NCBI GenBank assembly: GCA_016938035.1 | Contig: JAFGVK010000048.1 | Coordinates: 1-63,077, forward strand | DNA: 63,077 bases | Direction of reading: 5' to 3' | Origin: Deltaproteobacteria bacterium | Lineage (GTDB): Bacteria; Myxococcota_A; UBA796; GCA-2862545 | Shown here: in pieces, positions 35,096 to 42,714 of the stretch | How the letters are laid out: each line of letters begins with the position of its first letter | Numbering within the stretch: the first letter of the stretch is position 1 | Notes under the pieces: model-generated | Database searches by the model: none | Seen by the model: the letters and a program-made list of their open reading frames with translations, nothing else | What the model was told of the DNA's origin: nothing | Program-made: the position numbers and the translations under genes

Positions 35096-35838
35096 CAGGG
35101 CTGTGGCTGCTCGCGGCGCTGGCTGCCTGTGGGCCGCACCGGGCGGACGCCCTCCCAGAGCCTCCAAAGTGGCAGGAGCGCCACGGCGGAGACGCGCTGC
35201 GCCTGGACCTGGCCCGCGCCTTCCTGGAGCAGGGCGCGTCGCAGCGCGCCCTCGATCTGCTCGCCGAGGTGGAGGACAGGGACCGACAGCACGGCGAGCT
35301 GGTGCTGCTCCAAGGATGGGGGCTGCGCGAGCAGGGGGCGCTGGTGGAGGCAGAGGCCCTGCTGACGCGCGCGACCGAGGCGCTCCCCCGAGACGCGCGA
35401 CCCTACACTCAGCTGGGCCTCCTCTACGCCGAGGAGCAGCGCAGGGCCGAGGCCGCTGCGGCCTTCAGGCGGGCGACGGAGCTGGCTCCAGACGACGCAT
35501 CCACATGGAACAACCTTGGCTTTGTCCAGACTGCCGCGGCACAGACGGAGGAGGCGGTCGCGTCCCTTCAGCGCGCCGTGGCCCTGGACGGGAGCCAGAC
35601 GCGCTACCGCAACAACCTGGGCTTCGCCTACGCCAGCGCGGGCAGGTGGGAGGACGCGGCCTCGGCGTTCACCAGCGCCAACCCCCCGCTGGACGCCCAG
35701 CTCAATCTAGGCCTGGCCAACGAGCTGGCCGACAGGAAAGCGCAGGCCCTGGTACACTACCAGCGGGCCCTGGAGTACAATCCTTCCCACCCCGCCGCCC
35801 TCTCATCCGTCAGGCGCCTCTCCGCGGAGTCACCATGA
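35092..35838 (+). CDS. tadD: TPR lipoprotein, TadD-like
   Basis: A 248-residue lipoprotein (MTGLWLLAALAAC lipobox, Cys 13) containing about five tetratricopeptide repeats, for example PYTQLGLLYAEEQRRAEAAA and WNNLGFVQTAAAQTEEAVAS. TadD proteins of this kind are periplasmic pilotin-like factors that help the secretin. Position directly after tadC and overlapping start and stop codons on both sides support the assignment; the gene name rests on that context. Confidence 0.82.
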   Translation: MTGLWLLAALAACGPHRADALPEPPKWQERHGGDALRLDLARAFLEQGASQRALDLLAEVEDRDRQHGELVLLQGWGLREQGALVEAEALLTRATEALPRDARPYTQLGLLYAEEQRRAEAAAAFRRATELAPDDASTWNNLGFVQTAAAQTEEAVASLQRAVALDGSQTRYRNNLGFAYASAGRWEDAASAFTSANPPLDAQLNLGLANELADRKAQALVHYQRALEYNPSHPAALSSVRRLSAESP

Positions 35839-36068
35839 AGTTCCTCGCCCTCAGCGTGCTCCTCACCGGCTGCACCTCCTCCGCCCACATCGCTCCGGAC
35901 TACGGGGACGCCTATACCCAGGTGTTCACCATGCAGGCCGATCTCTCCCGAGAGTCGGTCAGCACGGACAACCTGTGGCTGAGCGGGACCGAGGCCGAGC
36001 AGATCCGCATCCGCGTCGAGGAAGCGGCGACGGACCAGGCTGCCCCGACGATCACCCTCGGCAGCTGA
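35835..36068 (+). CDS. Small lipoprotein of the Tad operon
   Basis: A 77-residue protein, lipobox LLTGC (Cys 13), followed by an acidic, Ser/Thr-rich chain (DLSRESVSTDNLWLSGTEAEQ). The ATG overlaps the TadD stop and the histidine kinase follows after 6 bp. No family recognised; it may be an operon-specific accessory such as a pilotin. Confidence 0.75.
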   Translation: MKFLALSVLLTGCTSSAHIAPDYGDAYTQVFTMQADLSRESVSTDNLWLSGTEAEQIRIRVEEAATDQAAPTITLGS

Positions 36069-36074
36069 GGGCAC

Positions 36075-37412
36075 ATGGGTCAGCGGCGCGTCCCCTCAGC
36101 CGCCTTTGTCCTCGGGATGTTCTCAGGTCTGCTCGCGGCGCTGACGGTGCTCCCCACCGCCGCCCCGCTGATCCACAGGGTCAGCGCCAGCGAGCAGCGG
36201 CTAGCCCTCTACCACGTCGACAAGGTGGCCACGCTCGCAGACCAGCTCGCCTCGCGCGGGCAGCTGAGCCTGTCCACCTTCCAGAACCTGGGCGTGGACC
36301 ACCTCACCCTCCACGAAGAGGGCGGAGACACGACCTCCTACGGCATCTCGCTGGAGTCACCGCTCCGTGATCGCGCCTGCGCCAGCCCAACGCCCTCGGT
36401 CGCGGGGCCGGACAGCAAGGGCCGCTACTGGGCGGTCACCTGCTATCAGGGCGACCACTCCCAGATCATCTCGGGGTGGATCAGCGAGCGGACCTCTCCC
36501 TTCGACCTCTTCAGCTACGTCTTCCTCCTCGCCGTGGCGGTAGGGCTGGTGACCGCGCTCGGCGTGCTCCGCCTGCTGGCCCCGATCGGCAGGGTCTCGA
36601 GGGCGCTGGAGCAGGTCAGCATGGGGGAGCGCGGGGTGCGCCTACAGAGCACCGGGCTCGCGGAGCTCGACGAGCTGGTCAAGCGACTCAACGACGCCGC
36701 GGCCACCATGGACGGGCGGGAGGAGGAGGTAGTGGGCCGGATCCAGGCCATGGATCAGCTCACCAGGATGGTCGCCCACGAGGTCCGCAACCCCCTCCAG
36801 AGCCTGGAGCTGCTCACCTCGCTGGTCGCCTCCGAGGAGGATCCCCAGGAGCGCCGGGAGATCGCGCGGTCGATCCACGACGAGATCCACGGCCTCAACC
36901 TCATCGTGCAGCGCCTCCTCAAGGAGGGGTCGCTGCCCGGGCAGCTGCGGCTCATCCAGACCGACGAGGACATGGAGACGGTGCTGCGCGGGGTGATCCG
37001 CATGCGCACCCCAGAGGCCACCGCCCACGGGGTGGCCCTGTCCCTGGTGGTGGAGCTCCCGCAGCCGGTGGTGGTGTCCATCGACCGGGCGCTGCTCAGC
37101 CGCTCCATCGAGAACCTCGTCCTCAACGGCATGCAGTTCACCCCCCGGCAGGGGGCCGTTCGGATGACGCTCAGCGAGAGCCCAGACCTGGTGCGGATCT
37201 CCGTGGAGGACAACGGCCCAGGGGTGGACGAGGCCCTCGTCGACCACATCTTCGACGCCAACATCTCCGGCCGCACCGGAGGTACAGGCCTGGGGCTCGC
37301 CCTGGTCCGCGCGGTAGTGCTCGCCCACCAGGGGGAGATCACCGTGGGGCGGAGCCCCCTGGGAGGGGCCCTGTTCACGGTGACCATCCCCCGCACAGAG
37401 AGGACCCGATGA
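36075..37412 (+). CDS. Membrane sensor histidine kinase
   Basis: A 445-residue protein with two TM helices (FVLGMFSGLLAALTVLPTAA and FSYVFLLAVAVGLVTALGVL) enclosing a ~115-residue periplasmic sensor domain with two Cys (RDRACASP, AVTCYQ). A HAMP-like linker follows, then HisKA with MVAHEVRNPLQSLE (phospho-His near 235) and the HATPase domain with N box NLVLNGMQF, G1 EDNGPGV and G2 GGTGLGLALV. Cognate regulator is the overlapping next gene. Inclusion in the tad operon suggests it senses the envelope or pilus state. Confidence 0.93.
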   Translation: MGQRRVPSAAFVLGMFSGLLAALTVLPTAAPLIHRVSASEQRLALYHVDKVATLADQLASRGQLSLSTFQNLGVDHLTLHEEGGDTTSYGISLESPLRDRACASPTPSVAGPDSKGRYWAVTCYQGDHSQIISGWISERTSPFDLFSYVFLLAVAVGLVTALGVLRLLAPIGRVSRALEQVSMGERGVRLQSTGLAELDELVKRLNDAAATMDGREEEVVGRIQAMDQLTRMVAHEVRNPLQSLELLTSLVASEEDPQERREIARSIHDEIHGLNLIVQRLLKEGSLPGQLRLIQTDEDMETVLRGVIRMRTPEATAHGVALSLVVELPQPVVVSIDRALLSRSIENLVLNGMQFTPRQGAVRMTLSESPDLVRISVEDNGPGVDEALVDHIFDANISGRTGGTGLGLALVRAVVLAHQGEITVGRSPLGGALFTVTIPRTERTR

Positions 37413-38602
37413 CCCACCGCTCCCTCCGCGTCCTCGTGGTGGACGACAACCGCTCCGGCGCCGACGCGCTCGCGAGGGTGATGCGCAAACAGGGCGACGC
37501 AGTGGACGTCACCTACGATGGGGCCTCCGCCATCCAGGCCATCGAGGGGGGGGACTACGATCTGGTGCTCACCGACCTGAAGATGGAGCCGGTAGACGGG
37601 ATGCAGGTGCTCCAGGCGGCGCGGGCCCTGAGGCCGCCGGTGGAGGTGATCGTCTTCACCGCCTACGGCGCCACCGACATCGCGGTGAAGGCGATGCGGA
37701 TGGGCGCGCGGGACTTCCTCACCAAGCCGGTCACCGTCGAGCAGATCGAGACCCGCCTCGACCGCCTGCGCACCCAGCGCGAGGACGATCCCCAGCTCCC
37801 CTTCACCGCCGGCTCCCAGGCGGGTCAGCGCCTGCTGGGGGAGCTCCAGGCCCTGGCCGAGGTGCAGTCCCCGGTGTGGCTGGAGGGGGAGATCGGCTCG
37901 GGGAGAGGGCACGCCGCCCGGACCCTGCACGCCCTCAGCGGCGCCAGCTCGGACCTGGTGATCCGCGACCTGGGTCGCGCCGACGCGCCTTGGCCCGCAG
38001 AGGGGACGGTGCTCCTCCCCAACGTGGACCAGCTCCCCCAGGACCTGCAGCTCGCCCTGCACCGCGCCCTGCTCCGCAAGCCGGAGCGGGTGCGCCTCAT
38101 CGCCACCGCCGCCCCCGAGAGCAGCCAGGCCCTGAGCGGCGGCACCCTGCGCCCGGAGCTCTACTACCAGCTCGCGGTGATCGTGGTCCGGGTCCCGCCC
38201 CTGCGGGAGCGCACCGAGGACATCCCCGCGCTCCTCACCAGGGCGATGTCCCATTTCGCCGACCGATACCTCAGGACCGCCCCGGAGGTGCAGCCCAGCA
38301 CCCTGCAGCAGCTCCAGCGGCACGGCTGGCCGGGGAACATCCGAGAGCTGATCAACCTCGCGGAGCGGGCGGTCGTGCTGGGGCAGCAGGCCCTGCAGAT
38401 CAGCACCGTCACCCCCACCACCTCCTGCCTGCCGCGCATCGAGCCGGGCTTCTCGGTGTCCGCCTGGCTGGAGTCCCAGGAGCGCATGGTGCTGGAGGAG
38501 GCGCTCCGGATCGCCAACGGGGACCGCAACCTTGTGGCCCGCCTGCTGGGCCTGGAGCGCAACACCCTCCGCTACAAGCTCAACAAGTACGGGCTGCTCT
38601 AG
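37409..38602 (+). CDS. NtrC-like response regulator with a degenerate AAA domain
   Basis: A 397-residue protein: receiver domain (VLVVDDN, phosphoacceptor Asp56 in LVLTDLKM, Thr/Lys in FTAYG and LTKPV), a sigma-54-type ATPase-like domain, and a C-terminal Fis-type helix-turn-helix (NLVARLLGLERNTLRYKLNKYGLL). The ATPase is unusual. The Walker A position reads GEIGSGRGHA, not GESGTGKE. The segment that should carry GAFTGA is missing. Walker B reads GTVLLPNVDQLP, not a GGTLFLDE pattern. The GWPGNIRELINL sensor-II motif persists. It therefore probably binds DNA and responds to the kinase but cannot remodel sigma-54 holoenzyme in the classical way. Its stop lies 7 bp before element copy E. Confidence 0.92.
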   Translation: MTHRSLRVLVVDDNRSGADALARVMRKQGDAVDVTYDGASAIQAIEGGDYDLVLTDLKMEPVDGMQVLQAARALRPPVEVIVFTAYGATDIAVKAMRMGARDFLTKPVTVEQIETRLDRLRTQREDDPQLPFTAGSQAGQRLLGELQALAEVQSPVWLEGEIGSGRGHAARTLHALSGASSDLVIRDLGRADAPWPAEGTVLLPNVDQLPQDLQLALHRALLRKPERVRLIATAAPESSQALSGGTLRPELYYQLAVIVVRVPPLRERTEDIPALLTRAMSHFADRYLRTAPEVQPSTLQQLQRHGWPGNIRELINLAERAVVLGQQALQISTVTPTTSCLPRIEPGFSVSAWLESQERMVLEEALRIANGDRNLVARLLGLERNTLRYKLNKYGLL

Positions 38603-38608
38603 CGATCA

Positions 38609-38827
38609 GGCACCGGTCCATCAGCCGGACGGTCTCCAAGGAAACGCTTCATCATTCTGTGGGAACAATCCTACGAAGTTGCTCATCGAATCTACCAGAC
38701 CGCAAACGGGCGCCGAGTCGCTAGGCCTATCAGCGTGTGGCCGCCGTTCCCTAGGGAGGAAGCGTACTTTGGTGCGCGACGAGCGTAGGAGCAAGGACAC
38801 GCGTCGAGAGGCCAGCGCATCGGTGCC
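38609..38827 (-). repeat. MITE-like 218-bp element, copy E (inverted), with perfect 8-bp target duplication
   Basis: Full-length copy with clean ends GGCACCGG (left) and CGGTGCC (right) in inverted arrangement. Flanks AGCGATCA at 38601-38608 and AGCGATCA at 38828-38835 are an exact 8-bp direct repeat. The left copy overlaps the stop of the response-regulator gene (38600-38602) and the right copy contains the stop of the GAF gene (38833-38835). Removing the element and one octamer leaves the two convergent stop codons 3 bp apart, so this is an insertion into a pre-existing junction. Confidence 0.92.
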
Positions 38828-38832
38828 AGCGA

Positions 38833-39534
38833 TCATCCCGCGGCGCCCAGCGCCACCAGCCGCTCCCCCAGCTGGCGCCCCACCTGGCGCAGCGCCTGCA
38901 GGTGCGCCCGCGAGGCCTCGAAGCCTGGGGGGGTGTTCATCACCTCCAGCACCCCCAGCACCACCTCTCCGCTCCCGACCACGACGCAGATGAGGTCCCT
39001 GGTCCGGTAGCCGGTCAGCGCGTCGACCCGCCCAAAATGGCGCTGATCACACTGAGCGTCCGGGACCGACACCGCCCTCCTGGTCCGGAGGCAGAGCCCC
39101 GCCACCCCCGTCTCGCGTGGAATTCGAACCCCCTGCAGCTCGTCCCTGGAGGGGCCGCTCGCGGCCACGAAGCGGAGGTACTCGCCCTCCAACAGCAGCA
39201 CCGCGCCGCTCTCGGCAGGCAGGATCGCCTGAGCGCTCTGCAGGGCCACCGCCCAGGCCTCGGCGGCGCTGCTCACCCCCTCAAAGGGCTCGTCGGGGAG
39301 CGGCTCCACCTCCGGCAGCTCCGGCTCCACCGCCATCGGCTGCACCACGTAGCGGCGGCCCGCCGCCACGTCATTGGCGATCACCGTGCCGTTGGGGAGC
39401 GTCTCACAGACCAGGCGCTCCAGCCCCCGCGAGACGCCCCACCGCTCCAGGCCCCGGCCCAGGGCGATCAACCAATTCTCTCCCGACACCTCGATATCGG
39501 AGTGGCTGCGCGTGGTGACGGAATAAAGGCCCAT
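38833..39534 (-). CDS. GAF-domain protein
   Basis: A 233-residue protein from the ATG at 39534, preceded by GGAGAGGAG; a longer frame to 39612 has no ribosome binding site and would run past the divergent gene start. The first ~65 residues (GLYSVTTRSHSDIEVSGENW ... NGTVIANDV) are a small domain often seen before GAF in Myxococcota proteins (recalled, not checked). A GAF domain covers about 90-230 (SAQAILPAESGAVLLLEGEYL, TGVAGLCLRTRRAVSVPD, GVLEVMNTP). No output domain. The stop codon lies in the target duplication of element copy E, so the C-terminus was kept. Cytoplasmic sensor or adaptor by inference. Confidence 0.8.
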   Translation of the reverse strand: MGLYSVTTRSHSDIEVSGENWLIALGRGLERWGVSRGLERLVCETLPNGTVIANDVAAGRRYVVQPMAVEPELPEVEPLPDEPFEGVSSAAEAWAVALQSAQAILPAESGAVLLLEGEYLRFVAASGPSRDELQGVRIPRETGVAGLCLRTRRAVSVPDAQCDQRHFGRVDALTGYRTRDLICVVVGSGEVVLGVLEVMNTPPGFEASRAHLQALRQVGRQLGERLVALGAAG

Positions 39535-39597
39535 GTCTGCGCTCCTCTCCCGGAGGGCTATCACGGCCACCCCAAGCCTCCCAGGCAGCCACTCCCC

Positions 39598-40590
39598 ATG
39601 TCCACTCCCCATGACGCCCTCACCCGCTTCCGTCCCTGGGCGGCGCTGTTCGTCGCCCTCGCTGTGCTCGGTTACGTCGCAATTGCCGTCTGGACCGGCC
39701 TAGACCAGACCGCCACCGCCCTCGCCACCTTCCGCTGGTGGATCTTCGCGCCGGTGCTCGCCCTGACCCTGGTCAACTACGGCCTGCGCTACCTCAAATG
39801 GCACTACCTGCTGGGGAGGCTGGGGGTGAGGCTGCCCCACCGCCGGGACCTGTGGGTGTTCGGCACGGGGCTCGCCATGGTGATCTCCCCCGGCAGAGCG
39901 GGAGAGCTGGTGAAGCCCTACCTGGTGCGATCCCTCACCGGCGCCCCCATCGCCAGGACCCTCCCGGCGCTGGTCTCCGAGCGCGTCACCGACGGGCTCG
40001 CGGTGGTGCTGCTCGCGGGGCTGGGGGTGGGGACCTGGCACCCGGAGGGGGCCTGGATCCTCCTGGCGCTGCTGGGGATGGTGGGCCTGGGCCTGGTCGC
40101 CCTGTTCCTCGACCCGGTGGTGGCGGCCGCGCTGGCCCTGCTCCGCGGCCTCCCCCTGTTGGGGCGCGCCGCGCCGAAGGTGGAGGAGGTGGTGAGCGCC
40201 CTGCGGACCTGCCTCTCCCCCGCGCCGCTGCTCCTGACGCTGAGCCTGTCGCTGGTGGCGTGGGGTGCCGAGTGCGTGGGCTACTGGCTGGTGTTCCAGG
40301 GCCTCCAGGCGCCGGCGACCCTGGAGGCGGCCACCTTCCTCTACGCGAGCGCGACGGTGTTCGGGGGGCCCTCACCGGGCGGCATGGGGATCGCCGACGG
40401 CGCCCTCGTGGAGGGGGCGATCCGCCTGGTGGCCGGCATGGAGCCGGGGAGCGCGGTAGCCGCGGCGCTGCTGATCCGGGTGGCGACCCTCTGGTTCGGG
40501 GTGGCGCTGGGTGCGGTGGCCCTGGTGCGGGTGGAGCGCCTGCTGGCTACCGCAGCAGCGCCGCGAGCACCTGGAGCCCCCTCCGAGTGA
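39598..40590 (+). CDS. Lysylphosphatidylglycerol-synthase-type transmembrane (UPF0104) protein
   Basis: A 330-residue polytopic membrane protein with about eight hydrophobic helices. ISPGRAGELVKPYLV and ...GGPSPGGMGIADGALV are the conserved signatures of the LPG_synthase_TM (PF03706) family, a flippase-like membrane domain without the aminoacyl-transferase part. The gene is divergent from the GAF gene (63 bp between starts) and overlaps the convergent aminotransferase gene by 44 bp (40547-40590). Lipid flipping is inference from the family. Confidence 0.85.
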   Translation: MSTPHDALTRFRPWAALFVALAVLGYVAIAVWTGLDQTATALATFRWWIFAPVLALTLVNYGLRYLKWHYLLGRLGVRLPHRRDLWVFGTGLAMVISPGRAGELVKPYLVRSLTGAPIARTLPALVSERVTDGLAVVLLAGLGVGTWHPEGAWILLALLGMVGLGLVALFLDPVVAAALALLRGLPLLGRAAPKVEEVVSALRTCLSPAPLLLTLSLSLVAWGAECVGYWLVFQGLQAPATLEAATFLYASATVFGGPSPGGMGIADGALVEGAIRLVAGMEPGSAVAAALLIRVATLWFGVALGAVALVRVERLLATAAAPRAPGAPSE

Positions 40591-41689
40591 CCTCTGGCGG
40601 GCTGGCGGTGTAGCAGACCCTGATGTGGTGGGGGTAGGGCCCAAACGACGGGCCGGGCGCCACGAGCAGGCCGCGATCCACCGCGTCGAGGAGCAGCCCC
40701 TCCAGGCCCCGCTCGTCCAGGGCCTGCGCCACATCGAGGAACAGGAAGGTGCTCCCCTGGGGCGCGGGCACCCTCAGCAGGGCGGCGGCCTCCTCTCCCA
40801 GCTCCCGGTAGAGCGCCGCAGCCCGGCCAGACCACAGGTCCCCCGAGCCGCTCTCCAGCGCCTGGAGCGCCGCGATCTGCCCGGCGGTCGGCGCGGCGTA
40901 GTAGGTGTGGGTCCCCACCCTGCGGGCCATGCCCACCACCTCCTCCGGCCCGATCAGGTAGCCGACCCTGTTGCCCGCCATGCCCCAGGCCTTGGAGAAG
41001 GAGTGGAGCGAGAGGGTGCGCTCAGGCGCGAGGCCCCGACAGGGGACGTGCTCCCCGCCCCAGGCGTAGGCCTCGTAGACCTCGTCAGCGTAGATCCACA
41101 GGTCGTGCGCGCGCGCCCAGGCCACCAGCGCCACCAGCCACGCCCTGGGGATCAGCAGCCCGGTGGGGTTGCTGGGGTTGTTGAGGTAGAGAGCGACCGT
41201 GGCCTGAGTGCGGTGCGCCTCCACCGCGGCGACCGCCTCCTCCGCGCTGCTCACCGCTCCGAAGAACGGCACCTCCACCGCCCGGCCGTGGAAGGCCTTG
41301 ACCACCCCCGCGATCAGCGGCCAGTGGGGAGAGAGGATCAGCACCTCGTCCCCCGGCCCGACGGTAGCCCCCACCGCGGCGCCCAAGGCCCCCGTGGCGC
41401 CCGCAGCGATGAGGAGGTTGGCGGGGGCGGTCGGCGCCTGGTGGCGCTGCTGGTAGCGCGCTGCCAGCGCCCTCAGCAGCGACTCCCGGCCCCTGGGGGG
41501 ATCATACCTGTGCATCCCGGGGAAGCGCTCTACCGTGAGGTCCTGCATCCTGGCGCCCACCGGGGGCTCCATCCAGGTGTCGCCCACGTGGAAGGGATAG
41601 ACCTCGCCCTGGAGCTGCGAGAGGCGGTGCGCGTAGGCCGAGTAGAGCGGCCCTCCCATCGCGAGGACGCTGGACGCCAGCCGTGGCAT
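40547..41689 (-). CDS. Class I/II PLP-dependent aminotransferase (fold type I)
   Basis: A 380-residue enzyme with the usual landmarks: AAGATGALGAAV (cofactor phosphate contact), YLNNPSNPTGLLIP (Asn contacting PLP), IYADEVYEAY (Asp-Glu-x-Tyr) and the PLP Lys in SFSKAWGMAGNRVGY (near residue 233). C-terminal substrate Arg in HIRVCYTAS. It resembles the aspartate-aminotransferase superfamily; the substrate cannot be fixed. The next gene (antiporter) is on the same strand upstream, 10 bp away, which allows co-transcription. Confidence 0.9.
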   Translation of the reverse strand: MPRLASSVLAMGGPLYSAYAHRLSQLQGEVYPFHVGDTWMEPPVGARMQDLTVERFPGMHRYDPPRGRESLLRALAARYQQRHQAPTAPANLLIAAGATGALGAAVGATVGPGDEVLILSPHWPLIAGVVKAFHGRAVEVPFFGAVSSAEEAVAAVEAHRTQATVALYLNNPSNPTGLLIPRAWLVALVAWARAHDLWIYADEVYEAYAWGGEHVPCRGLAPERTLSLHSFSKAWGMAGNRVGYLIGPEEVVGMARRVGTHTYYAAPTAGQIAALQALESGSGDLWSGRAAALYRELGEEAAALLRVPAPQGSTFLFLDVAQALDERGLEGLLLDAVDRGLLVAPGPSFGPYPHHIRVCYTASPPEVTRRGLQVLAALLR

Positions 41690-41699
41690 AGGGCCTCCG

Positions 41700-42632
41700 T
41701 CAGGACTGTGAGAAGAACATATAGCCGGCGTACACTGCGATCATCAGCGCGCCGGTCCCTCTGCTGACCCTGCCCCACAGGGCGAGGGGGAGGAGCAGCG
41801 CCATGCTGACCAGCACCGCCCCCGTGTCCCACCACACCGCGCTGGAGCCCAGGTCGATGGGGTAGATGATGGCGGTGATCCCCAGCACCATCGAGATGTT
41901 GAGGATGTTGGAGCCCACCGAGTTCCCCACCGCCATGTCGGACTCGCCGCGGAAGGCGCTCACCATCGAGGTGGCGATCTCTGGGGCGCTGGTGCCCACC
42001 GCCACCACCGTGAGGCCGATGAAGCGATCGGAGAAGCCGAGGCGCTCGGCTAGGATCACGGCGCCATCGACAAAATAGCCGGCGCCTACCACCAACACCA
42101 CCACCCCCGCCACCAGCATCAACAGGTTCACCGCCCAGTGACGCTCGCCGCCGAAGTCCACCTCCTCGGGGTCGACCTTGACCCGCCCGGAGAAAGCGGC
42201 CCGCAGCAACAGGACGTTGTAGATCACCCCCACCAGCACCAGCACCACCCCCTCACCCCGACAGATGCGGTTGGAGGTGAGGAGGAACAGCGGCACCAGC
42301 GCCGAGAGCAGCATCGCCGCCCCCAGATCGCGCTTGATGACCGAGCGCTCCACCCGGATCGGGCTGACCATCGCCCCCAGCCCGAGCACCAGCAGCACAT
42401 TGGCGATGTTGGAGCCGTTCACGTTGGCGAGGGCCATCTGGGTGCTCGCCTGCCAGGCCGCGGTGACGCTCACCGCCAGCTCGGGGGTAGAGGTCCCAAA
42501 GGCGACCACCGTCAGCCCCACCACCAACGCGGGGATGCGGAGCTTGAGCGCCAGCTCGCCGCCGCCGCGCACGAGCAGCTCCGCCCCCCCTACAAGAGCG
42601 ACCAGACCGATGAGCAGAGAGACTAGGAACAC
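41700..42632 (-). CDS. Na+/Ca2+ antiporter of the CaCA (YrbG) family
   Basis: A 310-residue membrane protein with the two alpha-repeats of the CaCA superfamily: VVGLTVVAFGTSTPELAVSV with a following NGSNIANVLLVLG, and IGLTVVAVGTSAPEIATSM with GNSVGSNILNISMVLG. The Glu in each TPEL/APEI motif is the ion-binding residue. GTG at 42632 follows AGGAG and gives the normal family N-terminus; an ATG at 42704 would add 24 non-hydrophobic residues. It exchanges Na+ or H+ for Ca2+ across the inner membrane. Confidence 0.88.
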   Translation of the reverse strand: MFLVSLLIGLVALVGGAELLVRGGGELALKLRIPALVVGLTVVAFGTSTPELAVSVTAAWQASTQMALANVNGSNIANVLLVLGLGAMVSPIRVERSVIKRDLGAAMLLSALVPLFLLTSNRICRGEGVVLVLVGVIYNVLLLRAAFSGRVKVDPEEVDFGGERHWAVNLLMLVAGVVVLVVGAGYFVDGAVILAERLGFSDRFIGLTVVAVGTSAPEIATSMVSAFRGESDMAVGNSVGSNILNISMVLGITAIIYPIDLGSSAVWWDTGAVLVSMALLLPLALWGRVSRGTGALMIAVYAGYMFFSQS

Positions 42633-42714
42633 ACGCGCTCCTCGCAACAGCCCACAGGGGACCACCGCACCAAGGGATATTGAGGTCAGCCCCCTCCTGT
42701 CCACCCCCGACGGG

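Noticed and set aside
38621..38836. A peptide frame conserved between element copies (RSSRTK...RSDSAPV...)
   Set aside because: It stays open through C and E but is stopped or shifted in B and D, and both strands look open, as GC-rich DNA often does. The conservation is better explained by a non-coding element.
39118..39150. tRNA T-loop-like word (ATTCGAACCCC)
   Set aside because: It lies inside the GAF gene in frame and no acceptor stem or anticodon arm can be drawn.
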